Source of the DNA: Cycas panzhihuaensis
Lineage: Eukaryota > Cycadophyta
Assembly (NCBI GenBank): GCA_023213395.1
Contig: CM041465.1
Location: 117,683,741 to 117,747,740 of the forward strand
Length of the DNA stretch: 64,000 nt
Direction: 5' to 3'
Part shown: in pieces, positions 47,646 through 60,526 of the stretch
Layout: every line of letters begins with the position of its first letter
Position numbering within the stretch: position 1 is the first letter of the stretch
Notes under the pieces: model-generated
The model's database searches: none
Told to the model about the DNA's origin: nothing
Seen by the model: only the letters and a program-made list of their open reading frames with translations
Position numbers and translations under genes: made by a program

Positions 47646-48415
47646 GTGCTTGTAGATGATCAACTTTATGTAAAAAAATTAAAATATCAATTTGGGAAAA
47701 TAGAAATAGAATATTTGGGTCATATTATCTCTCAAGAAGAAGTCAAGGTGAATCCTAAGAAAATTACAGTTATCACAAACTGGCCTAAACCCAAAAACAT
47801 CAAGGACCTCCATGGATTCTTAGGAATCATAGGGTATTATAGAAAGTTTATTCAGGGCTATGCAAGGATTACTTCCCCTTTAATCAACTTGTTAAAAAAG
47901 GATTCCTTTCATTAAAATGATAAGGCCTCTAAAGCATTTGAACACCTAAAGGTGGCTTTAACTACCACACCAATCCTTGCAACACTAGACTTTACAAAGA
48001 CCTTTACCATTGAATGTGATGCATCAGGGCAAGGCATTAGAACAATCTTAATGCAAGAAGGGAAACCTTTGGCCTTTGAAAGTCATCAACTTATACCTAA
48101 GGAATAGGTCAAATCTACCTATGAGAAGGAGATGTTAGAAATTCTCCATACAGTTTGGAAATGATGACAATATTTATTGGGAACATATTTCCAAATTAAA
48201 ACAGACCATGATAGCTTTAAATATTTCCTATCTTAAAGGATCACATCTGAGGAACAACAAAAATAGGTCACTAAAATGTAAGCTTTTGACTTTGAAATCA
48301 TATATAAAAAAGACAAGGATAATATATCTATCGATGTATTATCTCATAAGGAAGAAGGCTCTACATTATATTCTATCACCATAGTTAATCCCTCTCGGAT
48401 AGCGATCGCCAAGTA
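47646..48415 (+). pseudogene. C RNase H
   Basis: Connection: EYLGHIISQEEVKVNPKK and GFLGIIGYYRKFIQGYARIT (47700-47870). RNase H: FTIECDASGQGI (first Asp kept), KSTYEKEMLEIL (Glu kept), then QIKTDHDS near 48200 (third Asp region). Stops at 48108 and elsewhere. Confidence 0.86.
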
Positions 48416-49835
48416 AGAATGGGATCAGGACTCCTTTACAAAGCAGATCATTCAAGACCTTTAAGCTAGAGTAGGGCATTCAACCCATTATATATGGTCT
48501 ATAAATATTATCTAGTACAAGAATTGAATATATATATGCCCTCATTCTATTCTCAAGGAGAAAATTTTACATGATGCACATGCCTCTCCAATAGCATGTC
48601 ACTCAAGGGTCCTATGAACATACCATCGCTTAAAATAGTCTTTCTTTTGGAAGGGACAAAATGGAGATGTAAAGAGATATGTTTCCTCATGTGAAATATG
48701 TTAATAACATAAGACAAAAATAGTTAAGTCTCCAGGATTGTTGCAACCCCTTCCCATACCAAATCAATGATGGAAAGAAATTTCTATGGACATCATCATG
48801 GGTCTGCCCAACTTAGAAGGAAAAGATGTTATACCGGTGGTTGTTGATAAACTAAATAAATATGCTCATTTTTATGGCATTCAAGCTATATATAAGGCAA
48901 GTCAAATTGCTGAGATATTTTCAAAGGATATACATGTGTTACATGGCATACCCAAATGCATAGTCAGTGATCGGGACCCTAAGTTTACCAACAACTTCTA
49001 GATAGAACTCTTCCATCTACTTGGTACTAAATTGACAATGAGCTCATCCTACCATCCACAAACAAATGGTCAAACTGAGGTGGTTAATAAGTTCATTGAA
49101 GGATACCTTTATTGTTATACTTTAGATAAGTAGGGCTAGTGGCATCATTGGTTTCCTTTAGCAGAATGGTGGTATAATACAACCTATCATGTATTAGTAG
49201 GAATGACTTTGTTCCAAGCATTATATGGTTATGAACCACCCACACTTAAGAACTATGTCATAATCTGTTCCAAGGTTCAAGTAGTCGAGGATCACATCCA
49301 ACAAACAACATAGATTCTTAAGCTATTGATGGAAAATTTAAACCTTGCACACAATCAGATGAAATAATAGGTAGATAAAGGGCAAAGTGAAGGAGCATTT
49401 CAACCAGGTGATTGGATATACTTATGGTTACAACCGTACAACTAGGCATCTCTCAAATAGGATGGATAACATAAATTATAACCTCAATTTTATGGGCCTT
49501 ACAAAATTCTCAAGAAGATTAGTGAAGTTGCATATGCCTTGAACTTATAACCACTATCAAGGATCCATAATGTCTTTCATATTTCATGTCTCAAGAGGGT
49601 AATTAGGCAACAAGTACAAGTTTAAATAGAATTACCTATATTAAATGAGAAGGGGCAAGTTCAACTCATTCCAAAATATATCATTGACTGAAGAATTTAA
49701 CATCTATAATCTAGGCAAATCATTGAGTATCTCATCAAATGGAAACAACTTCTGTGAGAAGATGCAACCTAGGAGAATAAGCAATTTGTCCTAGAGCACC
49801 CTCAGATCACCAAGCTTTGAGGGAAAAGTTCTTTT
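48416..49835 (+). pseudogene. C integrase with chromodomain-like C-terminus
   Basis: HHCC remnant (HDAHASPIACHS ... SCEIC, 48570-48700). Core: D in ISMDIIMGLP, D in CIVSDRDPKF, E in QTNGQTEVVNKF. Then WYNTTYHVLVGMTLFQALYG. C-terminal GPYKILKKISEVAYALNL, VFHISCLKRVI and a chromodomain-like part (IIEYLIKWKQLL ... LEHPQITKL, 49720-49825). Such tails are thought to guide insertion to heterochromatin. Stops include TAG for Trp in KWKxL..EDATWE. Confidence 0.88.
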
Positions 49836-49848
49836 AAAGTGGGGACTT
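49836..49848 (+). promoter_or_regulatory. C polypurine tract
   Basis: AAAGTGGGGACTT, directly before the 3' LTR. Confidence 0.85.
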
Positions 49849-50199
49849 TGTTAGGGATCTAACCCCTAACTTACCTTCTCTTATAGTCTCTTATATCTTC
49901 TACTTCTTCTCTCTCTTACATCTTCTATTTCTTCTAATTCTTCCCTTTTCTTAATATCCCACATACATAAGTAGAAGGTTGTGTAGTGGTCATTAAGCAC
50001 TACATATATTCATGTAATATCCCACATGCATAAGGAGGAGGGTGTGTAGTGAGCATAGAGCTATATGTTAAATGTCATTGTTATTGCATGTAATTGGGAG
50101 GTTGCCCCCTCAAAGGGTATTGTAATACAAGTGTTCTTTTTAGAGTTATTTGCTTATTATATTGGTGTGCAATTATAATTAAGTAGTGATATCCCATTA
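49849..50199 (+). repeat. C 3' LTR
   Basis: Aligned with 40343-40725; ends before TSD AAATC (50200-50204). Confidence 0.92.
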
Positions 50200-50204
50200 A
50201 AATC

Positions 50205-51467
50205 CAACGAGATAGCTTCCACGGAGTGTCTCACATGTGCCTAGTCCTCAGTACCTCAAAAATATGTCTGCCACCTATGGACTATGGCCGTGCTAGTAGA
50301 TATTAGGTGGGGCCCTCCTTCCAGGCCTACTCCTCCAAAATAGTCAAAAAACTAACACTATAACAGCATAGAATAAGAAAAACTACCTTTCCTAACTATC
50401 CTGATCTAGTCTAATTGGGCCACTACATTAGTCGTTATAAGTGTGAAACAGTCAAATCTCTCCCTTGCCTCACATATCCAAACCATGGCCATCCAACCAT
50501 TTAGAATATCTTTGTGATTCTACTTTCAAGAAATCTAAAATAGAATGGAAAATGTGATGAGTTTCCTCACCTGAGGAACCTTAGATAAGATCATTACCTG
50601 TAGAGAGATCCCTCTCGATAGGTGGTATCCATGCTAAGTAAGGTACCTAATGAATCTAGTATGCCTCTAGATAGTACCCTGAGTATCCTCTAAATGTCCC
50701 CTAAAGTAATGTTAACATCCCAGTAATATTAATATCCCCCACCTATGTGAAATAGAAAACATGCCTCCTCTTATCCTAGTAAGAGACTATATCCACTAGG
50801 AGCCTCTAGTTAGATGTGTACTAGGGTATCTCGATGATCTTCAGAAGCCTACACTGTCATAGCATGCTCTTCTCCTACCAATTCATCAGCTTTACAAAGC
50901 TAATCATCGCCATCTTAACATTATCACAGTTATCAACCACAAGAACATCCTGTCAACATCTACAAATCATGAGTTAGTCTTTTACAAACTAGCGATCATG
51001 TCATATCCCCCCTCCAGATGGCTTAAGTTAGCTAAAACTAGGCTAAGCTACCAAAGTAAAAAAGTTTTTTATTTTTTCCCTAAATAGGGATCTGCCCCAT
51101 GTCAATATCTATGGTATTGTAGATATTGTAGTGTGCTCTACTAGAACTTATTGGGTCCTATAAGGGCCTTGCATCAAACTTTATGGTACCATAATAAATC
51201 ATGTGGGGCCATGACAATCCCCTCTAAAAGTAGGGGAGTGGCCCAAAAAATCCAAAAACTAGTTTTGATGAATTGGGCTTGGTCCATTAGGACTAGGGAT
51301 ACCTAATGCCCTAGTCCTCCCCCTCCCTGGGCCTCTAACAAGCTACAAGCAGGTCCCTATGGCCGTTATAAGGCCTAATAACCCTAAAAAGAGCATCAAA
51401 ATTAAATTGTCAAAAAATAAGCTTAGAGACAAGATCCACATACTGGATGTGGTCTGATGGCTACCAT
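50205..51467 (-). pseudogene. A PMD gene, 5' part (exon 1, intron 1, start of exon 2)
   Basis: Exon 1 is 51444-51467 (MVAIRPHP), with donor GTATGT instead of GTGAGT. Intron 1 is 50950-51443, ending GACAG. Exon 2 starts at 50949 (DVLVVDN, as AVLAVDN in T1) and runs to the C insertion at 50205. Many stops. The same exon lengths and phases as in E1, T1 and F support the gene model; the TATA box and the hairpin stem are eroded here. Confidence 0.68.
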
Positions 51468-52172
51468 CTCTCTACCTTGGTCCTAACGATTTCCTTATCA
51501 TCAAAATTTTATGGTTGAATCTCCCACTGTGAGCCCATGGAGAAGGGTAAGATCTAGCTACTCAAAGGGAAAGGGCACCAGATCGTACGAGTGCCTATGA
51601 AAATGAAATCTATTTTTGCACCTTGCCCCCTTTCATTTGTAGGGCCTCCCAAGGCACTGCCTTTATTTCCTCCAAGTGAATAGCCCTTTGGGCCCTTTTC
51701 TTGCCCTTATTCCCTTTTCTTTGAAGGACCCAGGCCTATTTTGTCCCTAAAACCTCATTTTTTGCCTTGTTTTGCACATTTATGGTGACTTTTTTCAACC
51801 CCATTATAGGCATGCAGTCTTACTTTTTTAGCTTCACTAAAACCTACCTATGTTTATACTCTGTTGGCTTATTTTGGCATCCTCAACCCATTTTTGCTAT
51901 CTATTGGAGCCTCTAAGGCTCCAAATGAAATCTCCTCCTTGTTCTAGATCCTCGTTGGGCTCGTTATAACCTTGTGCCTTTGGTAACTCTTGACACTTCC
52001 ATCGAGCAAGCCCTTCGTGAGCCTAGTAGCCTACCCTCAGGGCTCTCTTATCCCTTTGTGGTCGATATATCTAGTTATTTTGGGATACTATAGCCTCATT
52101 TCCACCTTTTTATCTTGATAGGGCTACTAACCATTTTCTTTGTAAACCAATCTAAGCTTTTACCCTTTTACC
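51468..52172. other. A divergent region between PMD and aRH
   Basis: Same place as 856-1549 in E1. TATA box decayed to CTACAAATG on the minus strand near 51645. No gene. Confidence 0.5.
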
Positions 52173-52596
52173 ATGGCTCTACTCATTTTCACTAATGGTG
52201 GTAGTCGTAGCAACCCTAGACCCTTCGTAGTTGTATGGATCCTCTGTGATCCCTCTAGGAATGATTACATGTGTTCGAGAGTCTACCTTCCTAAGGCTAC
52301 AAATAATAAAGACAAGTACATAACCATTGTCAAAACCCTCATCGACACCCTACGCTTCCACCCCAGTGTAGTTATCCTCCATTGTGACTTTCAGATTGTT
52401 GTGTCGTAACTAACCCATGTTTACCAGGTTTGTTTTCCATGATTAAGGTCCCTCAGCTTGATCACTAAGTCATTGTTTTCCTCCTTTTCCTTTGTGGATA
52501 TTTGATATATCCCTCAAGACCATAACGATGAGGCTGATAGCCTCATTCACCATATTTTAGAATGTCATCTCCCCTCCCCAGGTGATCTATCATTAG
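52173..52596 (+). pseudogene. A additional RNase H (aRH)
   Basis: MALLIFTNGGSRSNPRPF: the first catalytic Asp is Asn. ATNNKDKY replaces ATNNEAEY, so Glu is Lys. CDFQIVVS then a stop, and HNDEADSL keeps the last Asp. It has the same length as in E1 and T1, and ends near 52596. Inactive. Confidence 0.8.
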
Positions 52597-53148
52597 GTTC
52601 ATATACTGACCCTCCTTCCTTGGGGAATTTACATCATTGACCAATCTCCTTGGCACCTCCAAATGTAGGCCATTGATGAGGTTAAACTATGGTGACCACA
52701 AGTTTGTTTCTTTGCTTCATTCTTGTACCACCTATGGCATGACATTTTTGCACACTTATACTTCATATTTATAGGTTTTTAACTTGCATTTATATATTTC
52801 TCTTTTTACACTCTATATGATATTTACATTACATACACAAATGATGGGGCAACCCCCTATCCCCTCTCTTCTTTATATTACAATCTAAGGCATCATATGG
52901 GCAACCCGCACATTGTCTCATCTTTACTTCGTGTGTGCTCTAGGCCCAGCGCTTCATACACTAAGCATGGAGTAGGTCAGGCCTCCCTATCCTATTCTAA
53001 ACACACACCCCTATCTATGTGATACATCTTAATATTCACTACTTACCTTAGATGATGACACACTAGCATAGGTAGATGCTATTGACTCATTATGTGTTGA
53101 TAGCATTCACCATCATCTAATGCTTCTGAGCAATAAGATTTTGCTACT
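52597..53148. other. A segment between aRH and PPT
   Basis: No gene seen. Collinear with 1973-2498 in E1. Confidence 0.55.
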
Positions 53149-53158
53149 AAGGGGGTAG
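53149..53158 (+). promoter_or_regulatory. A polypurine tract
   Basis: AAGGGGGTAG directly before LTR start TGTTTCC; compare AAGGGGGCAG in T1. Confidence 0.85.
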
Positions 53159-56100
53159 TGTTTCCTAGCTACTAGGAATGGGTAGGAGCAACATCTCTTA
53201 GGTAAGCATAAGTATACATTAATATCCCTCACCTTGTCTACTTTTATGACTCATTGAGGTGCATTTATGGTTTTAGTAGCATGCTATGATTACACAGCTT
53301 GTTTTGCTACTTGGTTTGCTTATCTAGTTCTTGCTTATGCTTGTATCTCAGCCTATGATGACTAGGACCACAGTCCTATGGAATTATATAGCTCCCAAAA
53401 GCACCTCCCTATAGCCTATAGGCACCCATGAGCCTCTGTATCCCATCTTGCCTCATTTTTAGCCTATCTAATGACTCCTTAGGTTAGGTTTTAACCTGCT
53501 TGCTTTTCACATCGATGTTCATGCTTGGCCCTTATCTCTTCACATATCTAGAGATCCAACCACTACCTAGAGCCCCCAAAATACCCTTCCAACCCTCTGA
53601 TTTCTATTTTTATATCCCCTAGCCTATCCTTTTATGTTATTTTAGGCTATTTTTATTTTTTTCTTTTATATCTCTCTGTCCTGCACCAAAGTTCGTAGCA
53701 TTGTACCAAAGTTTTTGGTACTATGAACTTTGTCGCGGTGTGACTGTCTATTAACTATCATGGCTAGAAAATGGTGAGATTCACATTTATTATAAATTTG
53801 ACATGTGGCCAATAAGCCTTTACCTCCCAAACTAAGGCTCAATGCCTCCAAAACCCTAATTGGGATATAAAACCTAAAATTTACACTCATTTTCACAATC
53901 TTACAATCAGAAAATGGCTCTATTTTCCTATCTTCCTCTTCCTCCTCTTGCTTTAAGCTTAGCAGAGGCAAAAAACCCTAGCTAGTAGGTCTAAATTAGG
54001 CATCTTTCTAGTGAGGTATCTCCCTCTTCATGCTCAACAAGGCAGTAATGGCTAGTTCTTTTGGATATAAATCCCTTCTATTCCCCAATCGAGCCAACTT
54101 CACTAAGAGAAGTAGGTTTTGGTTACTATCCCTCTTAATTATGAGGAAATTTTGGGTTTGAGTAAGTTTCATGGTTGAAAATAGGTTTTCTTCCATTATG
54201 TTTTCCTTTGATATGATGTGTTTTTTATAGCATTCCTTTGTATACATTTTGGCACCTATTTTCCTTTATTTTTGCTTAGCAAAGAGAGGCAAAACCTTTC
54301 ACCTCACCTTGCTACCATTGTTCCACCCCTATGTTTCTACTAGACAATAACAGGATGGGTCTTGGCCTATTTTTAGGAGGGTAAGGGAAGCATATATGGC
54401 TGGAGTTCTGACTCCTAAAGCCATTTCAACTAAGGCAACCCCCACTTCTTAAACCTCTTTTACACCCTACCCACTATACACACTAGTAAATCTTGTAGGG
54501 TGTGGCTTTACATATATTAGTAATATTATAAAACTTGCAATGTTTGCCTTATTTTTTACTGTATACACACTTTGCTTTGCTAACGATTTTCATCATCTTG
54601 ATTACCTCTTTTTATAACCTTATAGCTTTTTTAGCTTTTACAACTTTGTGACATTTGTGACCTCATTTAAACCCTTATGCTTATTTCTCTTAAACTATTT
54701 ATTACCACTTATTTTGCTCATACATGACCCAACCATCTAGGAAATACTTTGTCCATAGGAGCTAGCCATCCCGATGCTACCCTCTTCTTCCTCTCTTAAC
54801 CCCCTTATCCCTTCATGGTTGCATAAGGATGCTAACGTGTGTCAAGAGAGTAACATGTTGATTATCATTATTTTTCTTCTTTCACATGGAGTAAACTTTT
54901 ATTCCCATCTTGATAAAGGACACACACATAGCCATATATGTGTATATATGTATTTATTGTTTGTGAGGGTTTGCTTGTGCATAAGATAAGACACCCTCCT
55001 AAGCGAGCGAGGTTACGTCATAACGAAGAGGTGCTATTCTCCTTTTTAAATTTACTTTTCTCATTTCTTTTGAACCATTCCATTTTTAGTTTCTTTTGCT
55101 CTAGAAATATGTTTGGGAAGGTAAGGAAGCCCCCCTTCTGTGTCTCCGTCTATGACTCTTGCTATGATTTAGGATATGAAGTTACCAACAAGGGAGACAC
55201 AAAAAGAAGGAGCATGCTACCTTGCCAACCATCATGTTTCTTGGTGCATTTCTTCTAAACCTTCTCCACTTTATCACTTTATCCCCCTTTCCCAAAAAGA
55301 AATATGCATACACGTGCATGTGGATAGGAGCTTTCCTTTCATACAATTTCACATGTAGGGAAGACAAAGAAAATATCTACGTACATATACATCTTTACTC
55401 CCCTTTCCCTTTCCCTTCTAAAAAGAGCAAAATAGAAAAAAAAAAACTTCCACATTCTTCCATAAATATGTATATGTATTTATAAGGTAGAAAGTCAAAA
55501 CTCTAGGTTGAACACCCCCTTTTTGCATTAAAATAAATCTTCTCCCTTCTCTCTTCCTATGTTTTATGCATACATGCATGAAGGGATACGATATGAATAG
55601 GTGCATCTTCTCTTTGTAAAGGAAGGAAAAGATTAGAGGAAGTTGCTTCCATTTAGAAATATCATTTCTTTCTTTTCCATTTCACATACTTACCCATATC
55701 TTGCACATATGCATGCATATGTTTTCTTCAATTTTAAAAGGAAGTATTGGAAATGTAGAGTTACATTAATCATTTATTTTTTCCCCTTCCTTTACTTCAT
55801 TAAACTAATTTTGTTAAACAAAAAGGAAAAGAGTAAGATTAGAAAGCAAGTATACATAGTTTGCATATATTTTTAAAGAAAAGATTTTGGTCTTCAAACC
55901 CTTCTATCCCATTTTACATAAGCTATTATATTTTTAAAATAAGAAATAACTCTAGCCCCCCTTAGACAATCAAACAAGATAAAAACTTTACACTGAAATT
56001 AGATCGAAAGGCAAACCCTTTAGGTGGCTAAAGAGATAACCTTAGAGCCTTATTCCCTTAGGCTTGTCTTTCATGCACACCAAATCCCCTCCTCCTCCAA

Positions 56101-56399
56101 GAACCTTCCATTTCTCTACCCCCAAATGAGGGAAGGAGAGCCTGTCTATAGCTACTCGGTAATATGAGGATGCCTAATACCTTCTCACCTCCATTCCACT
56201 TTGCTTTCCCTTCTAGATCAAGTGAAGTTTAGGAAGTTAGAGGCTTGAGCTCAGTTGTGGGTCCCCAAACCTACATTCCAATGCCCGGATGCCCCTTTGG
56301 GAGTGTCTCTCTCTTCCTTCCCTTTTCTCTACCTCTTAGCCCCTGGCCCTCATAGTTAGTGAGGTGAAGTTTGATACCCTCTAGGTTAAGGCAACTGCA
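53159..56399 (+). repeat. A 3' LTR
   Basis: About 3.24 kb, longer than in T1. It begins with the palindrome TTCCTAG-CTA-CTAGGAA (53162-53178) and a TTAGGTAAGC block, has a nested hairpin at 53688-53731 and the GGGAAGGTAAGGAAGCCCC block near 55112, and ends AAGGCAACTGCA. The part from 54990 matches 8079-9171 and 30923-31204. ORFs in it lack domains. Confidence 0.88.
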
Positions 56400-57625
56400 T
56401 ATATTACAATGGACTTCATTACAAGTCTACCACCATTTGCTAGATATGACTCGATATTGGTAGTCATTAATAGGCTAATAAAATATGCATGCCTTTTACC
56501 AATCCATACTTTATATAAAGCAACTCATATCACAAATCTTTACCTCTAAATATCATTTTACTTATATATGTTTCCATCAACTATTGTATGTGACTGAGAT
56601 CTCAAGTTCATTAGTTCATTTTAGCATGAACTCTTTTGAGCATTAAGAACCTTATTTAATATGATTTCTTCATATAACCCACAAATTTATGACTAATCTA
56701 AAGTTCTTAACAAACACTAGAGACTTACATCATTTTGCATCTAACCACTAAACAAAATAGATAACATGGTTACACTTACAGAATATTGATATAATTCATC
56801 TCACCACTCAGCTATATGGATGTCCCCATTCATGGCCTTTTATAGTTATCCTTTCCTATCCCACAATACTTTAGCCACCAACCTTTGAACCATTATAATA
56901 TAATAAAAGTTGTAATACATGGACTGGATTTTAAGCACCCTCAAGTAAAATTTAATTATCACCTAAACTTAAATAAAGTAATTAGCAGACCACCACTATT
57001 CTAATCGCTCTCTTACCATTGGTGATCTTATGTTCCTTTACTTTCAACCACATAAGTAACAATTCCATAAACACCATAACAATGATAGGTTCATTCCTCA
57101 ATACTATGGCCTTTACAAAGTTCTCCAACGTATTAGTGAAGTTACTTATGTATTGGAACTCTCTCCTAACACCAAGATCTATAATATTTTCAATGTTTCA
57201 TATCTCAAGAAATATCTTGGCAAAGGAATGACTCCCCAAATAGTCCTACTAGTCTTATATGAAGTATAAATTCTTACCATTCTACTAGAATGTATCTTTA
57301 CCAATAGATGATGCTATCTTTGGAACAAGATAATTTTTTATTATTTGGAGTAATAAGTTAGCTGCGAACTTAATGAGGTAACATATAAATCAATTAATTT
57401 TATAAAGTAACATCCATATCTCTTTCATTTTGAGGACTCAACATCTTAGGGGAGGGGATCTATTATATAACTATATGTTATTATCAAAACTATAATACTA
57501 GCATATGTGACCAAGGCATCAAATGACTAACTAATAGTTATTAACTTTTGTATGCAGGCCATTTAAGTCCACCAATGAAATAAAAGGATATTTACCCTTC
57601 TAATAAAATTATATGGAAAAGACCC
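56400..57625 (+). pseudogene. R: chromovirus relic (integrase to LTR start)
   Basis: Right after the A LTR the reading is MDFITSLPPFARYDSILVVI (56409 on), then LIKYACLLPIHTLYKATHIT, a D in IVCD-DLKFIS, SSYNPQIYD, and C-terminal YKVLQRISEVTYVL-like and KIYNIFNVSYLKKYL (57100-57220). A chromodomain-like tail ends FHFEDSTS and GGGG (57420-57466). A PPT-like AGGGGAGGGGAT and possibly an LTR start (TGTTATTATC, 57477) follow. It is the oldest layer: A and F both inserted in or beside it. Confidence 0.75.
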
Positions 57626-60526
57626 CAGAATCGCATCTATGGGATCATAACTATACTCAAGAAAGATTGGGGTAGTAAACGGTATATACCGGAATGGGAA
57701 TGTGATCCTATAAGCAGAGGAAACACCTGCACAGGGCGTCCATGCGATAGGTTCAGGACCCATGAATGGCACACGACTTCCATAAGGTAGTTTGGTTCTT
57801 TTGGCTTAAAGGGACAAGACACACATGTGGTATCTTAGATAAACCCAAAAAGTGAGGTCCCCCTGCCCTTGGATGGCCAGAAGGAAGAGGAGAGACCCAC
57901 AGAAAAGGGGTTCCTATGGTAAAAGAATGGTACAAAAATGTAATAGGTAAAATGACGTGAGACAAGCACAAATAGACCTCCTTAGGCCGACTAACCTAAG
58001 GTGGATCTAAATGGAAGAAGTAACAGTAAAAAGAGGATCCTTTCCGCTATGTAAGCTAAGGGGGACCAAGCCTCGGCAAGGATAATGAAAGTTGTGTGTG
58101 TTGGTTGGGTATGTGAAGTGTGGGAAAGAGTCAAAAAAAAGTGATATCATGTGTTACAAAAGAGACCTAGAACTACACTCACTCACTCTCTTTTCCTTTT
58201 TATCAATAAAATACAAAGAAAGAAAAAAATATTTCATGCATGCTCAAACATCCATACTAAGATGATGCCCAACTAAGGGGTGCTTTCAGTTAAGGTAAGA
58301 AAAAAGGGGGAAGGTGCAATTCCTATTATGTCCTTTTTCCTATAAAGTCAACCATGCATCATACATGTGCAAGATGAATACAAGTAAATTGGTTTATTAC
58401 CCTTTTCATTTTATGTGACTTATTATGCGAGAGTGGATGCCTAATAAAAGCACAAAGGGAAAGGATGATGGGAATGGATATGGTGCATACCCAAAAAGTA
58501 GCACGGCCGATGGAGGAGCTTCACTCGTGTGCCACGTATGTCCTCTCGTTTTTGGTCAATGCATAACCATAGTTGGAGCGGAGGTGGAATGGGGCTTCCT
58601 TACCTTCCTTGTGTAACAAGAAAAACAAAATGGAGAAAACAAAAGGAAGCCGAAGACCATGCAAGAAAGATGGAAATGAAGGAAGGAAAGAGAGCAAGGG
58701 GTCACCCAGATTGGAGCATTCTTTCCCTTCATAAATGTTGCTACAAAACTTGCAATCATAAAGACCTTCACCCCACCAAATGGGGCTACCAACAAGAAAA
58801 GCTAATATATATGCAACAATATAAAAATAAGTTAATCCACCGCTAAAAATGACTCTATAAGTCCTTAAAGAAAGCACCAATATATGCCAAGCAAGAAGAG
58901 GTTAGCCTAAGAATGGCTAGCCCTCTGACAGATTCACCTCCATGCTGCCCTTAAGTGCAGGGTACAACAAGATAAGATAGCCTATAGATAGTATATAGGA
59001 GAGAGAATAAATGTTATAAAGTTATGCAGATGTTACTTATGTTGCAAACGTGCTGCAGACAATAAGTTATAACATAGGATATATCAAGGCTAAGAATAGG
59101 TATTAGGTATTATTTGGGGCTAAAAGAGGTGCCCAAAATAGAGTGTATAGGCCTAAGATCAGTGCAAAAAGGGCTGCACACACTGATATCCAACATAGGC
59201 CCAATCCCAAGGACTCCTAGGTTGTCCAAGGAAGGCATAAGTGAGGGGGAGGAAGGAGGAGAACAGGGTTGCCCTTGAGGAGCAGGCCTAGTGGGAATGG
59301 GTCCTGCCTTGCTTCCTTTCATACCCTCCTTGTTAACCCTCTCCCGTAGCCTCCGTGGGAGAAAACCAGGGGAGGAATGAGAGATGGAAAGGCTATAGGA
59401 AATAATAAATAAACAAAAATGCTTCCCTACATAACAAAACATAAGGAAAAGACCTATATGCTTAAAGAACTCACCTTTTCAAAGTAAACCTAAGGCAAAA
59501 GGAAGAAATAATGGTAAGGGTACCTATTAGGCTGCGTGGGAGTAGGTATGCTCTTATAGATAGTGAGATGTAACAGGTTTGGAGAGCTTATAGGGGGTCT
59601 CTTAGTTGTAGGAGGAAGTCCTTTGCTAAAAGCTGAAAGAAGAGTGTGGAGGCCAAGCTTAGGCATGGATCCTTGCTCGGAGGCGTTAGTTAAGGAGTTC
59701 ACTACCATGAACCAGTGCTGCAATAGGTAAATCTCAAGTTGGTACAATAGAAACTCAGATGTGTAGGTGTTTCTGCAGAGCATTCCTATGAGAAGAGGAG
59801 AAGAGAGCATGAAGAGGTGATGGAAAACTAGTAAAAATAAGGGTTTTTCAACTTTATACCTAGCCCTAGACCTAAATGAGCAAATAATGCATATGGCAAT
59901 TCTACAGAAAATGTGAGAATTGCCACGGTAGATTAAAAAAATAGTGATAAATAGCCACACCATGGTAACTGCGGTCTGCATGAAGAACTTTGTGGTCGCT
60001 AAGTTCTTGATGAGTGTGGGGCGAGAATGTCATAAAAAGAAAAATAAGGGTTTTGGGGGCCCTAGAAGGGGTTACCCTAGGCTTAAGAGGGGCTAGCCCT
60101 CTTGTCAAAGCGGCTAAGGATAGTCTAAGTGAGCAAATGGGCTAAACTAGATAGGACACCAAGAGGTAAGGCTTCCAAAAATGCTATAGATAGGTATAAA
60201 ATACCTATGACAAAGGTGTGAACACATCACATGAGTTGGTTGTAGCTTGAGGTGACATGGAGGTGATGTAGAGGGTTGTAGAGTACCATGGGGATGCCTG
60301 CCTCATGGAGAGGTAGGTCCCACATGTCATCATAGGTTGAAGGGATGACAAGCAGCATGATCAAGCAATAGGTGCAAGGTGATCACTCAAATGTAATAGT
60401 CAGCCATGCAATGAGATAATACTTCTATCTACCTTTCCAAAGAAATAATAAAGGTGAAAAGGAAGAAGCATACCTATCCTTACTGAGTCGACCTACCAAG
60501 AACCCATTCCTATGAGCTGGGAAACA
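57626..60526 (-). repeat. F 3' LTR
   Basis: The right end, GAGCTGGGAAACA at 60526, abuts a PPT. The left end is approximate: ATCGCATCTATGGGATCATAACT aligns with the T1 end near 11740. It carries GGGGCTTCCTTACCTTCC near 58592 and CTTGGATGGCCAGAAGG (57878), shared with T1 (11980). Length about 2.9 kb. Decayed. Confidence 0.75.

Larger units (their letters stand above)
40343..50199 (+). mobile_element. C: chromovirus (Ty3/gypsy with chromodomain-like tail)
   Basis: Short LTRs (383 and 351 bp) starting TGTTAGGGATC and ending near CCTACCA / CCCATTA. Perfect TSD AAATC at 40338-40342 and 50200-50204. PBS for tRNA-iMet. Order gag, protease, RT, RNase H, integrase, then a chromodomain-like region. 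It is inserted in exon 2 of the A PMD gene and is itself opened by D. Without D it is about 6.1 kb, normal for the group. Decay is strong. Confidence 0.93.
8079..56399 (+). mobile_element. A: old Tat-lineage Ty3/gypsy element, heavily nested
   Basis: In order: 5' LTR (8079-9171 plus 30923-31204), PBS, gag, protease, RT, RNase H, integrase, spacer, antisense PMD gene, sense aRH, PPT and 3' LTR (53159-56399). Removing Cop and C leaves about 16.7 kb in view, plus about 1.8 kb of 5' LTR beyond the window. Every reading frame is full of TAG/TAA/TGA stops, and CpG is depleted. It was inserted into the chromovirus relic R, whose integrase reading begins right after 56399. The left TSD copy is not visible. 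Confidence 0.8.
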
